The translations under genes were made by a program, and so were the position numbers. The notes below the pieces were generated by a model. It ran no database searches, was not told where the DNA came from, and saw only the letters and a list, made by a program, of their open reading frames with translations. Below, piece after piece: positions 27,943 to 35,777 of a stretch of DNA of 50,941 bases. The first letter of the stretch is position 1; each line of letters begins with the position of its first letter. The stretch is from Porphyromonadaceae bacterium UBA7180 (lineage in GTDB: Bacteria; Bacteroidota; Bacteroidia; Bacteroidales; Muribaculaceae): positions 1 to 50,941 of the forward strand of contig DKVK01000046.1 of NCBI GenBank assembly GCA_002491165.1. The letters are read 5' to 3'.

Positions 27943-28635
27943 ATGAAGAAAATTCCAGCAAAACTGATAACGGCAGTGGTGGCCATCATCTTGGCCACCA
28001 TTGCCGTCAATGCCCAGAGCCATTACCTCGCCAACCTCACGGTAGGCGTGAAAGCCGGAGCCGACATATCCCGAATGTTCTTCAACCCCGGAGTCAACCA
28101 GGCCCTTAAGCCAGGAGCCACAGCCGGCGTTTCCTTCAGGTATGTAGAAGAGGAACACTTCGGCCTCATAGCCGAGCTAAACTGGGTGCAACGCGGCTGG
28201 AAAGAAAACTTCGAGGGTGCCCCGTACCGCTATTCCCGCACACTCAACTACCTGCAACTCCCCATTCTTGCCCACATCTACTTCGGCCGCCGAGGACGCT
28301 TCTTCTTCAATGCCGGACCGGAAATAGGCGTCCTGCTCGCCGAATCCACATTGGCCAACTTCAATCCTGCCGAAATGGCAACGTTGCCCAATTTCCCGAA
28401 TACCAACCGCATGAACGTACAGATGACACTTAAGGCCAAACACCGCTTCGACTACGGCATCTCGGCCGGCCTCGGCGCCGAGTTTAACGTAACGCCGAAA
28501 CACGCCATTGCTTTCGAGGCACGATTCTACTATGGCCTCGGCAACCTCTTCAGCAGCGAACGCACCGCCCCCTTCAGCGGTTCCAACTCCATGGCCGTCT
28601 CCGCCACCTTAGGCTACCTCTTCCGCCTCCGCTGA
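27943..28635 (+). CDS. outer-membrane beta-barrel protein (PorT-like family)
   Basis: 230 aa from ATG 27943; the frame is open from a GTG at 27922, but the signal peptide starts at MKKIPAKLITAVVAIILA. The mature part begins after VNAQ and shows alternating beta-strands with aromatic girdles (LTVGVKAGADISRMF, EEHFGLIAELNWVQRGW, TLNYLQLPILAHIYF, FFNAGPEIGVLLA, HRFDYGISAGLGAEF) and ends in an amphipathic strand (SMAVSATLGYLFRLR). This is the eight-stranded OMP_b-brl_2 type. Co-transcribed with the LysM fusion gene, so the pair may connect outer membrane and peptidoglycan; this is inference. Confidence 0.82.
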   Translation: MKKIPAKLITAVVAIILATIAVNAQSHYLANLTVGVKAGADISRMFFNPGVNQALKPGATAGVSFRYVEEEHFGLIAELNWVQRGWKENFEGAPYRYSRTLNYLQLPILAHIYFGRRGRFFFNAGPEIGVLLAESTLANFNPAEMATLPNFPNTNRMNVQMTLKAKHRFDYGISAGLGAEFNVTPKHAIAFEARFYYGLGNLFSSERTAPFSGSNSMAVSATLGYLFRLR

Positions 28636-28768
28636 GAAAAAGTCTCCGATATGGAAGATAGCCTTATGACCAACCAAAGCCCTCTCGTCATTAATCGGTA
28701 TTAACATATTTCACCAATTTTCACATTTACCCCAAATCCTCCCATAAATAAACGTTTTGAAGTTGCAA

Positions 28769-28788
28769 AACATGTTATATAACATGTT
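28769..28788. promoter_or_regulatory. perfect 20-bp palindrome, operator candidate
   Basis: AACATGTTATATAACATGTT reads the same on both strands. Its centre lies about 73 bp above the predicted transcript start near 28852, a place where activators often bind. The binding protein is unknown. Confidence 0.5.
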
Positions 28789-28812
28789 ATTTACGAGTAT
28801 AATTTACCCGAT

Positions 28813-28845
28813 TTTAGGCAGTTTCCACTCTCTTTTGTAACTTTG
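28813..28845 (+). promoter_or_regulatory. promoter of the structured leader
   Basis: TAACTTTG (28838-28845) is a perfect -7 element; the -33 position has TTTA (28813-28816) after 21 bp, so the promoter may need an activator. Confidence 0.55.
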
Positions 28846-28851
28846 CGGCGT

Positions 28852-29040
28852 TTTTACTATGGCACCCGACCAGCGGCAGAGGCCGCAGCGGCGTTGCCTA
28901 CCTCTGAAAATCGGAGGGTTTCCCTGCTTTCATTACCCATCTTCGGCGCCAGGCCGCGAATGTTTATGAAAGCATCGATATAGAAGCCCGGTTGCCGATT
29001 GTGCAGCCACTTCATCCACATCCGGAAGCAGGGAAATCTA
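28852..29040 (+). ncRNA. structured RNA leader or small RNA candidate
   Basis: GGTTTCCCTGCTTTC (28918-28932) pairs with GGAAGCAGGGAAATC (29024-29038) over 15 bp with two G-U pairs, closing a multi-branch structure. Inside are hairpins at TTCGGCG..CGCGAA (28942-28960), ATGTTT..AAGCAT (about 28960-28975) and GGTTGC..GCAGCC (28990-29008, flanked by GAAG/CTTC). Before it CAGAGG pairs with CCTCTG (about 28877-28906). I could not match it to cobalamin, TPP, SAM, FMN, SRP, tmRNA or RNase P RNA signatures. It may be a riboswitch-like leader or a free RNA. Confidence 0.4.
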
Positions 29041-29063
29041 AGTGTAATTCAAATTATGGAATA

Positions 29064-29531
29064 GTGAAACATCTCTTAGCTATCGGAGGCGTGATACTCG
29101 GGATATTCCTTATGTCATCCACCTCTAACCCGATAATGACACCCGTCGTCGGCACGGAAGCTCCCGTTTTCGTCCTCACCACCTCCGGTGACACTACAAT
29201 CTCTCTTGACGAATTGAAAGGGCAATACGTACTCCTCAACTTCTGGAGCAAATCGCAACCGCTTACCCGCGTCGCCAACCACACCTACAACGTAGCCACA
29301 GCCGATGCCGGAATCAGATACATTTCCGTCTGCCTCGATAGGGATGAAGAGCGGCTTGCCATGATGATCAATGCCGAAGACGGCAACGACACAGCCATGC
29401 AATACGTCCGCTCGCAGCTTCACCGCTCCACCGGCACCGAGTGGATCCAAACTCCTGCCGCGTGGCTAATATCCCCCGAAGGCAAAATAATAGCCCGGAA
29501 TCCCTCCCCGCCCTCCCTCGCCGTCCTGTAA
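29064..29531 (+). CDS. membrane-anchored thioredoxin-fold protein without catalytic cysteines
   Basis: 155 aa from the GTG at 29064 (MKHLLAIGGVILGIFLM); the frame is open from 28992, but those codons overlap the structured leader. One N-terminal hydrophobic segment, then an AhpC/TlpA-like fold: GTEAPVFVLTTSGDTTISLDELKGQYVLLNFW, and later IRYISVCLDRDEE and TPAAWLISPEGKIIA. Where TlpA proteins have WCxxC, this one has FWSKSQPLTR, so it cannot do thiol exchange. It could be a binding or chaperone variant. Only the fold is inferred; function unknown. Confidence 0.65.
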   Translation: MKHLLAIGGVILGIFLMSSTSNPIMTPVVGTEAPVFVLTTSGDTTISLDELKGQYVLLNFWSKSQPLTRVANHTYNVATADAGIRYISVCLDRDEERLAMMINAEDGNDTAMQYVRSQLHRSTGTEWIQTPAAWLISPEGKIIARNPSPPSLAVL

Positions 29532-29854
29532 AAACGAACCCGCGAACATGGACGGTAGCCTTCACGGCCTGCAAAATGCAACGCCATCCGCCACTCATGC
29601 TCCGCGAGGCAAGCCCCACGCAGGTTGACAAAAAAACTAATACAAACAGCCGCATAATCGGGATTCCCGGGCTCCTCTGGTTTCTCGGGGAAATTACGTC
29701 GCTCACTCCCTTCTCGGGTTTCTCCTGCTCATCTCCCGATTAATCCTGCTTATTCATGACCATCTTGATTAATCAAGGCAGCATACCGCTCCCTCGAGTT
29801 TACACAACTGTAAAGTGTAAACTGTCGGTGTGACGCCAGGCGCGTTGGTTTACA
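29532..29854. other. convergent intergenic region with inverted repeats
   Basis: About 320 bp between convergent genes. It holds a perfect 14-bp palindrome CTTGATTAATCAAG (29764-29777) and a 9-bp inverted repeat AGTTTACAC (29797-29805) / GTGTAAACT (29815-29823). Neither hairpin has a T tail, so intrinsic termination is not clear. No gene seen. Confidence 0.5.
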
Positions 29855-31051
29855 TCAGGCGTTGGATTTGTATTCGCGCCATTTCTGGAGCAGTGCGGTC
29901 ATGTCGGGAGGTAGGGGCGACTCGAAGTCCATCTCGTGGCCGGTCTTTGGATGCACGAAGCCGAGGGTGCGGGCGTGCAGTGCCTGACGCGGGCAGATGT
30001 CGAAACAGTTTGTGATGAATTGCCGGTATTTGGCGAACGTGGTGCCTCGCAGTATCTGGTCGCCGCCGTAACGCGCGTCGTTGAAGAGGGGATGCCCTAT
30101 GTGCTTCATGTGCACGCGTATCTGGTGGGTGCGCCCAGTTTCGAGCACACATTTAACTACCGTCACATAACCGAAGCGTTCAAGGACGCTGTAATGGGTA
30201 ACGGCATGTTTCCCTATTTCGGGGTCATCGAAGACTGCCATCTGCAAGCGGTCGCGCGGGTTGCGGGCTATGTTGCCCTCTATGGTACCGGAATCGGTTT
30301 CAAAGTCGCCCCAAACGAGCGCCACATATTCGCGGCGCGTAGTCTTTTTGAAGAACTGTCGACCGAGGTCGGTCTTGGCTTCTGGGGTCTTGGCTATCAC
30401 CAGCAGTCCGGAGGTGTCCTTGTCTATGCGGTGCACGAGACCGAGACGAGGGTCGGTAACGTCGTAGTTGGGGTTATCCTTGAAGTGCCATGCGAGGGCG
30501 TTGACCAGCGTTCCCGTATAGTTGCCGTGTCCGGGATGCACTACCAGTCCGGCGGGTTTATTCACCACGAGGACAGTGTCATCTTCGTAAACTATGTCGA
30601 GGGGAATGTCTTCGGCTATGATTTCGTGCTCGTAGCGCGGGCGGTCCATGACTATCTGCACTACGTCGAGCGATTTTACCTTATAGGATGACTTCACCGG
30701 CTTACCGTTGACAAGGATACACCCGGCGTCGGCAGCCTGCTGAATGCGGTTGCGCGAAGTCTTCTGCATCCTGTCCACAAGGAACTTGTCTACGCGGAGC
30801 ATCTGTTGCCCCTTGTCGGCCACGAACCGGAAATGCTCGTACATCTCCGTGCCGCCCGCGTCGATGATTACGGGAGTTTCAAGTCCCTCTTCGTCAACCT
30901 CCTCTAAATAATTCCCAATGCCAGAGTCAGGAATTCCTGACTCGCCAAATGCCGGGATGCCGTCACAATTACAAGCACCGGCTTCGGTTGCCGGTGCTAT
31001 AAGTTTCTGAGCTTCCGAGGCTCTGCCGGTGTTTAACTCGAGGTCACACAT
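29855..31051 (-). CDS. RluD-family 23S rRNA pseudouridine synthase
   Basis: 398 aa. The S4 RNA-binding domain starts at about 83 (MLRVDKFLVDRMQKTSRNRIQQA), followed by the synthase domain with VVNKPAGLVVHPGHG (162-176) and HRIDKDTSGLLVIAKTPEA, where Asp210 is the expected nucleophile; the ending TGRTHQIRVHMKHIGHPLFNDARYGG is intact. It converts uridines in 23S rRNA. The first 69 residues are an unusual extension encoded by palindromic DNA (30924-30943 and 30974-30998). A start at Met70 (30844) is possible, but the ATG at 31051 overlaps the stop of the PASTA gene (TAATG), which supports it. Confidence 0.88.
   Translation of the reverse strand: MCDLELNTGRASEAQKLIAPATEAGACNCDGIPAFGESGIPDSGIGNYLEEVDEEGLETPVIIDAGGTEMYEHFRFVADKGQQMLRVDKFLVDRMQKTSRNRIQQAADAGCILVNGKPVKSSYKVKSLDVVQIVMDRPRYEHEIIAEDIPLDIVYEDDTVLVVNKPAGLVVHPGHGNYTGTLVNALAWHFKDNPNYDVTDPRLGLVHRIDKDTSGLLVIAKTPEAKTDLGRQFFKKTTRREYVALVWGDFETDSGTIEGNIARNPRDRLQMAVFDDPEIGKHAVTHYSVLERFGYVTVVKCVLETGRTHQIRVHMKHIGHPLFNDARYGGDQILRGTTFAKYRQFITNCFDICPRQALHARTLGFVHPKTGHEMDFESPLPPDMTALLQKWREYKSNA
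30924..30998 (-). repeat. two palindromic elements inside the rluD-type coding sequence
   Basis: GAGTCAGGAATTCCTGACTC (30924-30943) is a perfect 20-bp palindrome. AGCACCGG (30974-30981) and CCGGTGCT (30991-30998) form a perfect 8-bp stem. Both lie in codons for the N-terminal extension, not in conserved domains. Confidence 0.65.
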
Positions 31052-31893
31052 TATTCGATGAACTCGTATTCTTTCTCTTCGGCAGGTTGGGTTTTCTCTC
31101 CCTCGCTGCTCTGCGGGGTATTGTTCGAGCCGGAATTAGAGCCGGAGTTCTCGCTTCCGGAGGAGTATGAGCTTCCGGAGTAGCTTTCCGATGAATAAGA
31201 ACCGGCGTTGGGGTCGAAGTAACCCTCGTGTCCTTTTTCAGTGCTGTAATAATATGTGCGTCCGGCACGCGAGAGTTCCATATTCTGGAGCGAGTCGCGG
31301 AGCAGGGTGAGACGACCGTCGTAGACTTCGAGGATAATTTTGGCTTTGACGGAAATCTTTTCACCTTTGCGCACGGTGCGTCCGTTGGCGAGAATCTTGA
31401 CCACGCGGTCGTTTTCGCCGAGCACTTTTACCAGTTTAATCTGTTCCGGCTTGAATCCCAACTCTTCGAGACGCGATATTGCCTGGCGTTCGGTCAAGCC
31501 TTTGAGGGCTGCTTCGGCATGGTTCTTGCCGTCGTCGATGAGCACCTGTTTAGGATGCACGGCGTTGAGGTAAAGGAAAATCTTGCGTCCTGGTTTAACC
31601 TCCGATTTCCATTTTGGAAACTGCTCTATGACGTATCCGGGCTTGATGTCGTCGCGGTAAAGGGAGTCGCGGATGTCGACTTTAAAACCGGCGGCGTTCA
31701 GCTTTTTGATGGCTTCGGTGTACGACATATTTTCCACGTTGGGGACGATGTCGCGCTGACCGTGTTTCGTGAAGAGGGCGATGGAGATATATGCTATCCA
31801 TATCCCCAATGCTGCCACGATGATTATAAGCAATATGTTCAGGAAAATCGAGCGGCCCATCCAGGACCCTTCGGTGTTCGGCTTGTTACTCAT
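31051..31893 (-). CDS. PASTA-domain membrane protein
   Basis: 280 aa. A short cytoplasmic start is followed by one transmembrane helix (about 15-40, FLNILLIIIVAALGIWIAYI), then periplasmic PASTA-type repeats: IVPNVENMSYTEAIKKLNAAGF...IKPGYVIEQFP (about 48-113) and LKGLTERQAISRLEELGFKPEQ...VRKGEKISVKAKI (about 130-193). The tail is rich in Ser, Gly, Asn and Glu. PASTA domains bind peptidoglycan fragments; there is no kinase or penicillin-binding domain here. Coupled to the RluD-type gene by a TAATG overlap. Confidence 0.88.
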   Translation of the reverse strand: MSNKPNTEGSWMGRSIFLNILLIIIVAALGIWIAYISIALFTKHGQRDIVPNVENMSYTEAIKKLNAAGFKVDIRDSLYRDDIKPGYVIEQFPKWKSEVKPGRKIFLYLNAVHPKQVLIDDGKNHAEAALKGLTERQAISRLEELGFKPEQIKLVKVLGENDRVVKILANGRTVRKGEKISVKAKIILEVYDGRLTLLRDSLQNMELSRAGRTYYYSTEKGHEGYFDPNAGSYSSESYSGSSYSSGSENSGSNSGSNNTPQSSEGEKTQPAEEKEYEFIE

Positions 31894-32170
31894 TATTCTG
31901 TATTACTTATTTGAATATCAGCGGATTGCACCGCCAAGATTTCAACCCCGCGATATAACTTCTTCCTATAACCGGTAGAAAAAAAGAAACGCGGGTACTT
32001 TCAGAATGCAAATTTAAGGAAAATTTTTTATATTGCGGCATTTATGTCCCACTTTTTTAACCCAGCTCTCGATTTATTCTGCTTTCCGAAGATTCCAGTA
32101 TCGGCCTTATCGGGCATATCCGGCATATCAGACCTATATTGTGTTAGCCATTTCGTCACTGCAAACACGA

Positions 32171-32698
32171 CTATATCAGCCCGTTCATGAGCGCGTATAG
32201 TGAAAGCCCGGAGGCCGACCGGATGCCAAGTTTTTGTGTCACATTCTTGCGGTGCGTTATAACGGTATTGACCGAGATGTTGAGTTCATCGGCTATTTCC
32301 TTGTTGGTAAGTCCGGTGGCTATGAGGCGCAGTACATCCTTTTCGCGCTGCGTGAGGGAGTACTCTTCCGTCTGGTCCTCGTCTGGTTTAGCCAATTCCT
32401 GTAATAGGGAGAAGAGGGTTTCGGGGTCGCTGCCGCGGCTAATCTTCGGGCACGGAAGTTCCAGGGCGGAGTCGGTGAAGACGACTGTTCGTGCCTTGCG
32501 TGGCAGAAAGAAGTCGGGATGTGTGAGGAACCCTTCGGCTGAGGTAAGGAATATGGCAAAGCCGCCGTCGCCGTCGGCAGGGTTATCTACGACAATGGTT
32601 TTGGCAACGCGTGAAATCAGCGAAGCCAGAGCGGACGATTCCAGTTTCTGCAGCCCGTAGAGCGTGACGGTGAATCCGCGGCGGCAAGTGTCACCCAT
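32171..32698 (-). CDS. LuxR-type transcriptional regulator
   Basis: 175 aa. The C-terminal 60 residues form a GerE/LuxR helix-turn-helix (LTQREKDVLRLIATGLTNKEIADELNISVNTVITHRKNVTQKLG, about 114-157). The N-terminal 110 residues resemble a degenerate receiver or ligand domain but lack a clear phospho-Asp pocket. The start overlaps the end of the hemerythrin-like gene by 8 nt, so the two are made together; the neighbour may supply the signal. The regulated genes are not evident. Confidence 0.85.
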   Translation of the reverse strand: MGDTCRRGFTVTLYGLQKLESSALASLISRVAKTIVVDNPADGDGGFAIFLTSAEGFLTHPDFFLPRKARTVVFTDSALELPCPKISRGSDPETLFSLLQELAKPDEDQTEEYSLTQREKDVLRLIATGLTNKEIADELNISVNTVITHRKNVTQKLGIRSASGLSLYALMNGLI

Positions 32699-33395
32699 TG
32701 CAACGGTTCTTTTCTACCAAGGCACCCCACAACGGTTTCAGTATCCGGCGCCGTATGCGGTTGTTCTGGCGAATGTCCTTGGCGAGGGTGAAGAGGGCGG
32801 CCACTACTGCGCGGCAGAGGTTGACGTCATACTGTCCGCGGAGGTGAACTATGAAGAAGCTCAGGAGGTCGTCGATTTTATCCTCCACCGGCTGCGGGTC
32901 GTCCTCGAAGTCACGCGAACAGTAAGCGGAGTTGGAGCTGAGGTCCTCGTGCATTTTCAGAAGCACGGGGAACCGCACCTCATTGTCTTTGGCGATGTTC
33001 TTCTGGAGCTCACTCTTCATTTCGAGGAAGAATTTGCGGAGCAGCGAAAGGTTGTTGTTCTTCTCCACATGGCTGCGGGTGACCAGCGAGTTGAAGTGTC
33101 GCTCTATGTTGGGGAGCTGGAACTGCTCGTAGTAGCCGTTGGTCTTGTTGAGATAGTCAACTATCAGGCGCACGTTTTTGGCGTTGAGGACATTCTCGGG
33201 GAAGTAGTCGTCGTTGAGGTAGGTGTTGAGGATGGAGAGGAAGAAGTCCGTGTCGATGTTATGCCGTTCGCAGATGGTGCGCACCGATGCCTCTCCCACT
33301 CCGAGGAAGATGCCGAAGCGGTTGATGACTGTGATGACGTCGGGTTCGTGGAAGAGTATGTCGCAGAGTTTGCTCTCTGAGGTATATATTGGCAT
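32691..33395 (-). CDS. hemerythrin-like/ScdA-type (RIC) protein, metal ligands partly missing
   Basis: 234 aa. The N-terminal part (LCDILFHEPDVITVINRFGIFLGVGEASV) resembles the ScdA_N/DUF542 domain, and the remaining helices resemble the di-iron RIC proteins that repair Fe-S clusters after nitrosative or oxidative damage. In the usual last helix a HxxxE pair binds iron; here the aligned stretch is IRQNNRIRRRILKPL, with Asn211 and Arg215 in those places. An early ligand site also seems changed (KTNGYYEQ). It is therefore likely unable to hold a normal di-iron centre. Coupled to the LuxR gene. Confidence 0.7.
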   Translation of the reverse strand: MPIYTSESKLCDILFHEPDVITVINRFGIFLGVGEASVRTICERHNIDTDFFLSILNTYLNDDYFPENVLNAKNVRLIVDYLNKTNGYYEQFQLPNIERHFNSLVTRSHVEKNNNLSLLRKFFLEMKSELQKNIAKDNEVRFPVLLKMHEDLSSNSAYCSRDFEDDPQPVEDKIDDLLSFFIVHLRGQYDVNLCRAVVAALFTLAKDIRQNNRIRRRILKPLWGALVEKNRCNG

Positions 33396-33413
33396 TGGCG
33401 TTTTAAAGTTAAC

Positions 33414-33510
33414 TGTTATCCGGCGGCACGTTCGCCGCCGGATTGTATCAAGGTCCGCTTATCGGGAATGTAGGTCGAATCTGGCAATGATGAATCTGCC
33501 GGATTGCCAT
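33414..33510 (-). terminator. two hairpins between the cyclo-ligase and hemerythrin-like genes
   Basis: TGGCAAT (33482-33488) / ATTGCCA (33503-33509), directly after the cyclo-ligase stop, and ATCCGGCGGC (33418-33427) / GCCGCCGGAT (33434-33443), a perfect 10-bp stem. No T tail follows, so they may be transcript-end stabilisers or a weak terminator. Confidence 0.4.
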
Positions 33511-34059
33511 TCACTTGGAGATGAGGAGTACTTCGGTCTGGGTAATGACCATGTCCATGGGGATGTCATGCGGCTCGACGTCTATCTCGTCAACGAGCTG
33601 GAAATCGTATCCCACGCCTATCTTTGTGGCTTTGGTGGTTGAGAGCAGGCGGTCGTAGAAACCTTTGCCGCGTCCGAGGCGGTTGCCGCGACGGTCGTAA
33701 GCCACGGCGGGAACTACTATCAGCTCAATCTCCGCAGGGTCGGTGAGTTCGTCGCCCACCGGTTCCTCTATGTGGAAGGCGCCGAGTTCGAGGCGCGAAC
33801 GGTCGTAGGGGAGTATGTCGAGGTTAACGCCGTTGACCCGCGGCAGATAGAAGTGTTTCTTCATCCCCCACTTATCGAGGAAAGCGATGGTGCTCAGCTC
33901 GTCGGGCAGGGAGTGGTACATCAATATTTTGTCGGCCAAAAGGAACGCCGCGCATTTCTCCAGTTGCGAGAACACCTGTTCGGCTGCCCCGCTCTTGTCG
34001 TCGTCGGAGAGCATTAAGCGCATTGCCTTTATTTTACGCCGTAAGTCTGATTTTTCCAT
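33511..34059 (-). CDS. 5-formyltetrahydrofolate cyclo-ligase
   Basis: 182 aa. It converts 5-formyl-THF with ATP to 5,10-methenyl-THF in one-carbon metabolism. The family signature YDRRGNRLGRGKGFYDRLL is at 121-139; the N-terminal KSDLRRKIKAMRLML and KHFYLPRV segments match too. Length is normal. It lies 68 nt downstream of the S41 protease gene on the same strand and may be the last gene of the ftsK-lolA-trxB-dCMP deaminase-protease run. Confidence 0.93.
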   Translation of the reverse strand: MEKSDLRRKIKAMRLMLSDDDKSGAAEQVFSQLEKCAAFLLADKILMYHSLPDELSTIAFLDKWGMKKHFYLPRVNGVNLDILPYDRSRLELGAFHIEEPVGDELTDPAEIELIVVPAVAYDRRGNRLGRGKGFYDRLLSTTKATKIGVGYDFQLVDEIDVEPHDIPMDMVITQTEVLLISK

Positions 34060-34127
34060 ATTCTTTTGTTTAATTTGTAACAGGTTGTTTAAACAATCGA
34101 AATAGCGTTCTGTATCGCCCGGGAGTG

Positions 34128-35747
34128 TTATTTTTCGATGTTTACGGGAGATTTGCCGGTTTTCAATATTTCTAAGGCTTTATTTACCACGGGGTCTTCC
34201 CGGTTCAGTATCTCGTAGAACTGCTGGTAGCCGAGGGCATCGCGGGCTATGACGGCCATTATCTGCCGGAGTAGCAGGTTGCGCGACTGGTTGATGTAAT
34301 ACCACCGCGACGGCTCGCCGTTCTCCTCTGCAAATTCCACGAAGTCCTGGAGCAACTTGTCCTCGCCGGGAATCACGTTGAAGAGGCGATCGACGGTCGT
34401 GACGCCGGAGAGCACGTTGCGGTAGCGGTCGGTGAGGTTGAAGCTGTACTTCTGCACCAGACCCTGGTTCATTACGTTCATGTAATAAGAGGTGTAGCCG
34501 GCGGTGTCCACAGGAACGAAGATATCGGGCATGATACCTCCGCCGCCATATACGGTGCGGCCGTTGACGGTCTTGAACTGTAGCTTCTTGTCGAGCTTGA
34601 TGGAGTCCACGTTGTAGAACTCTCCATGGTTGTAACGCTCCACTATATCGAGTTCATACTTGCCGTCGGCACCGCGCTGGTATTCCTTCTGGATGGAGCG
34701 TCCCGAGGGGGTGTAATAACGTGCCACGGTGAGGCGGACCGCCGATGAGTCGGGAAGCATTATCTGGTTCTGCACCAACCCCTTGCCGAACGTGCGGCGC
34801 CCAATTACCAGTCCGCGGTCATTGTCCTGTATTGCTCCGGCAAAGATTTCTGAAGCGGAAGCCGACCCTTCGTCGGTGAGGACAACGAGTTCGGAATCCT
34901 GGAAATTGCCGTAGCCGTCGCTCACGGCATCGGTGTTGTTCTGCGGGTTGCGTCCCTGGGTGTAGACTATCTTTCGTCCCTGCGGCAGGAACTCGTTGAC
35001 CATGAGTATGGCCTGTTCCATGAAGCCGCCGGAGTTGCCCCGGAGGTCTACAACGAATTTCCTTGCGCCTTTCTGTTTCAGCTCGCCGAGGGCGGTGAGG
35101 AACTCGGCGGCAGTGTTCTTGGCGAACTTGCTCACCTTGATATAGCCGATACCCTCTTCAAGCATATAGGCAGCATCCACGCTGTTGACGGGGATGTCGC
35201 CGCGTATGATGTCGAATTTCAGTGGTTTGGCGACGCCGGAACGTTTCACCTCTACAAGCACCTTCGAGTCCTTGGGGCCGCGGAGAGTGCGCATTACGGA
35301 GTCTGTGGTCATCTCGGTGCCGGTCATTACCTTGCCGTTGGCCCGCAAAATGCGGTCGCCGGCCAGAATACCGACTTTTTCAGCCGGTCCACCTGGAATC
35401 ACTTCCACTACTGTCAGCGAGTCGTCGAGTAATTGGAAGGAGATGCCCACGCCCGAGAAGGAGCCTTCCAGCTCGTCGTTGGCAGCCGTGAGTTCCTCTT
35501 TGGGGATATAGACCGAGTGGGGGTCGAGCGAGGCCAGGAGGTCGGGAATCGACGTCTCCACAAGCGAGTCGATGTCTATCTCGTCCACATACTCGTTCTG
35601 AACCAATGCGAGCACGTTCCGCAGTTTGTCCGAGTCTTTAAGACCTGTGGAGGGCCCGACGTAGATGCCGATGAGCACACCGCATACAACCCCTAAAAGT
35701 AACACGAGGGGAATGGAGGCGATGAGCAGGCGTGTCTTATTTTTCAT
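34128..35747 (-). CDS. S41-family C-terminal processing protease (CtpA-like)
   Basis: 539 aa from ATG 35747 (MKNKTRLLIASIPLVLLLG). One N-terminal membrane segment or signal anchor (7-27); PDZ domain about 85-180 (GVGISFQLLDDSLTVVEVIPGGPAEKVGILAGDRI); protease domain with FVVDLRGNSGG (231-241), Ser297 in DEGSASASEI and Lys322 in RRTFGKG, 25 residues apart as expected for the Ser/Lys dyad. It acts in the periplasm on C-terminal tails or damaged proteins. A longer start at 35771 adds eight residues without support. Confidence 0.93.
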   Translation of the reverse strand: MKNKTRLLIASIPLVLLLGVVCGVLIGIYVGPSTGLKDSDKLRNVLALVQNEYVDEIDIDSLVETSIPDLLASLDPHSVYIPKEELTAANDELEGSFSGVGISFQLLDDSLTVVEVIPGGPAEKVGILAGDRILRANGKVMTGTEMTTDSVMRTLRGPKDSKVLVEVKRSGVAKPLKFDIIRGDIPVNSVDAAYMLEEGIGYIKVSKFAKNTAAEFLTALGELKQKGARKFVVDLRGNSGGFMEQAILMVNEFLPQGRKIVYTQGRNPQNNTDAVSDGYGNFQDSELVVLTDEGSASASEIFAGAIQDNDRGLVIGRRTFGKGLVQNQIMLPDSSAVRLTVARYYTPSGRSIQKEYQRGADGKYELDIVERYNHGEFYNVDSIKLDKKLQFKTVNGRTVYGGGGIMPDIFVPVDTAGYTSYYMNVMNQGLVQKYSFNLTDRYRNVLSGVTTVDRLFNVIPGEDKLLQDFVEFAEENGEPSRWYYINQSRNLLLRQIMAVIARDALGYQQFYEILNREDPVVNKALEILKTGKSPVNIEK

Positions 35748-35777
35748 TTCAATAGTCTGGAAAAACTTCAATTAGGT

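Larger units (their letters stand above)
28636..29063 (+). other. long non-coding region: palindrome, promoter and structured leader
   Basis: 428 bp without a credible gene. It contains a perfect 20-bp palindrome AACATGTTATATAACATGTT (28769-28788), a TAACTTTG promoter element (28838-28845) and about 210 nt of leader that can fold extensively (next entries) before a GTG start at 29064. Confidence 0.6.

Noticed and set aside
28850..29040. Cobalamin riboswitch or SRP RNA in the leader
   Set aside because: Single similarities (GAAGCCCGG, TCCGGAAGCAGG) are present, but the core B12 box and the SRP GGAAGGAAGC helix are not.
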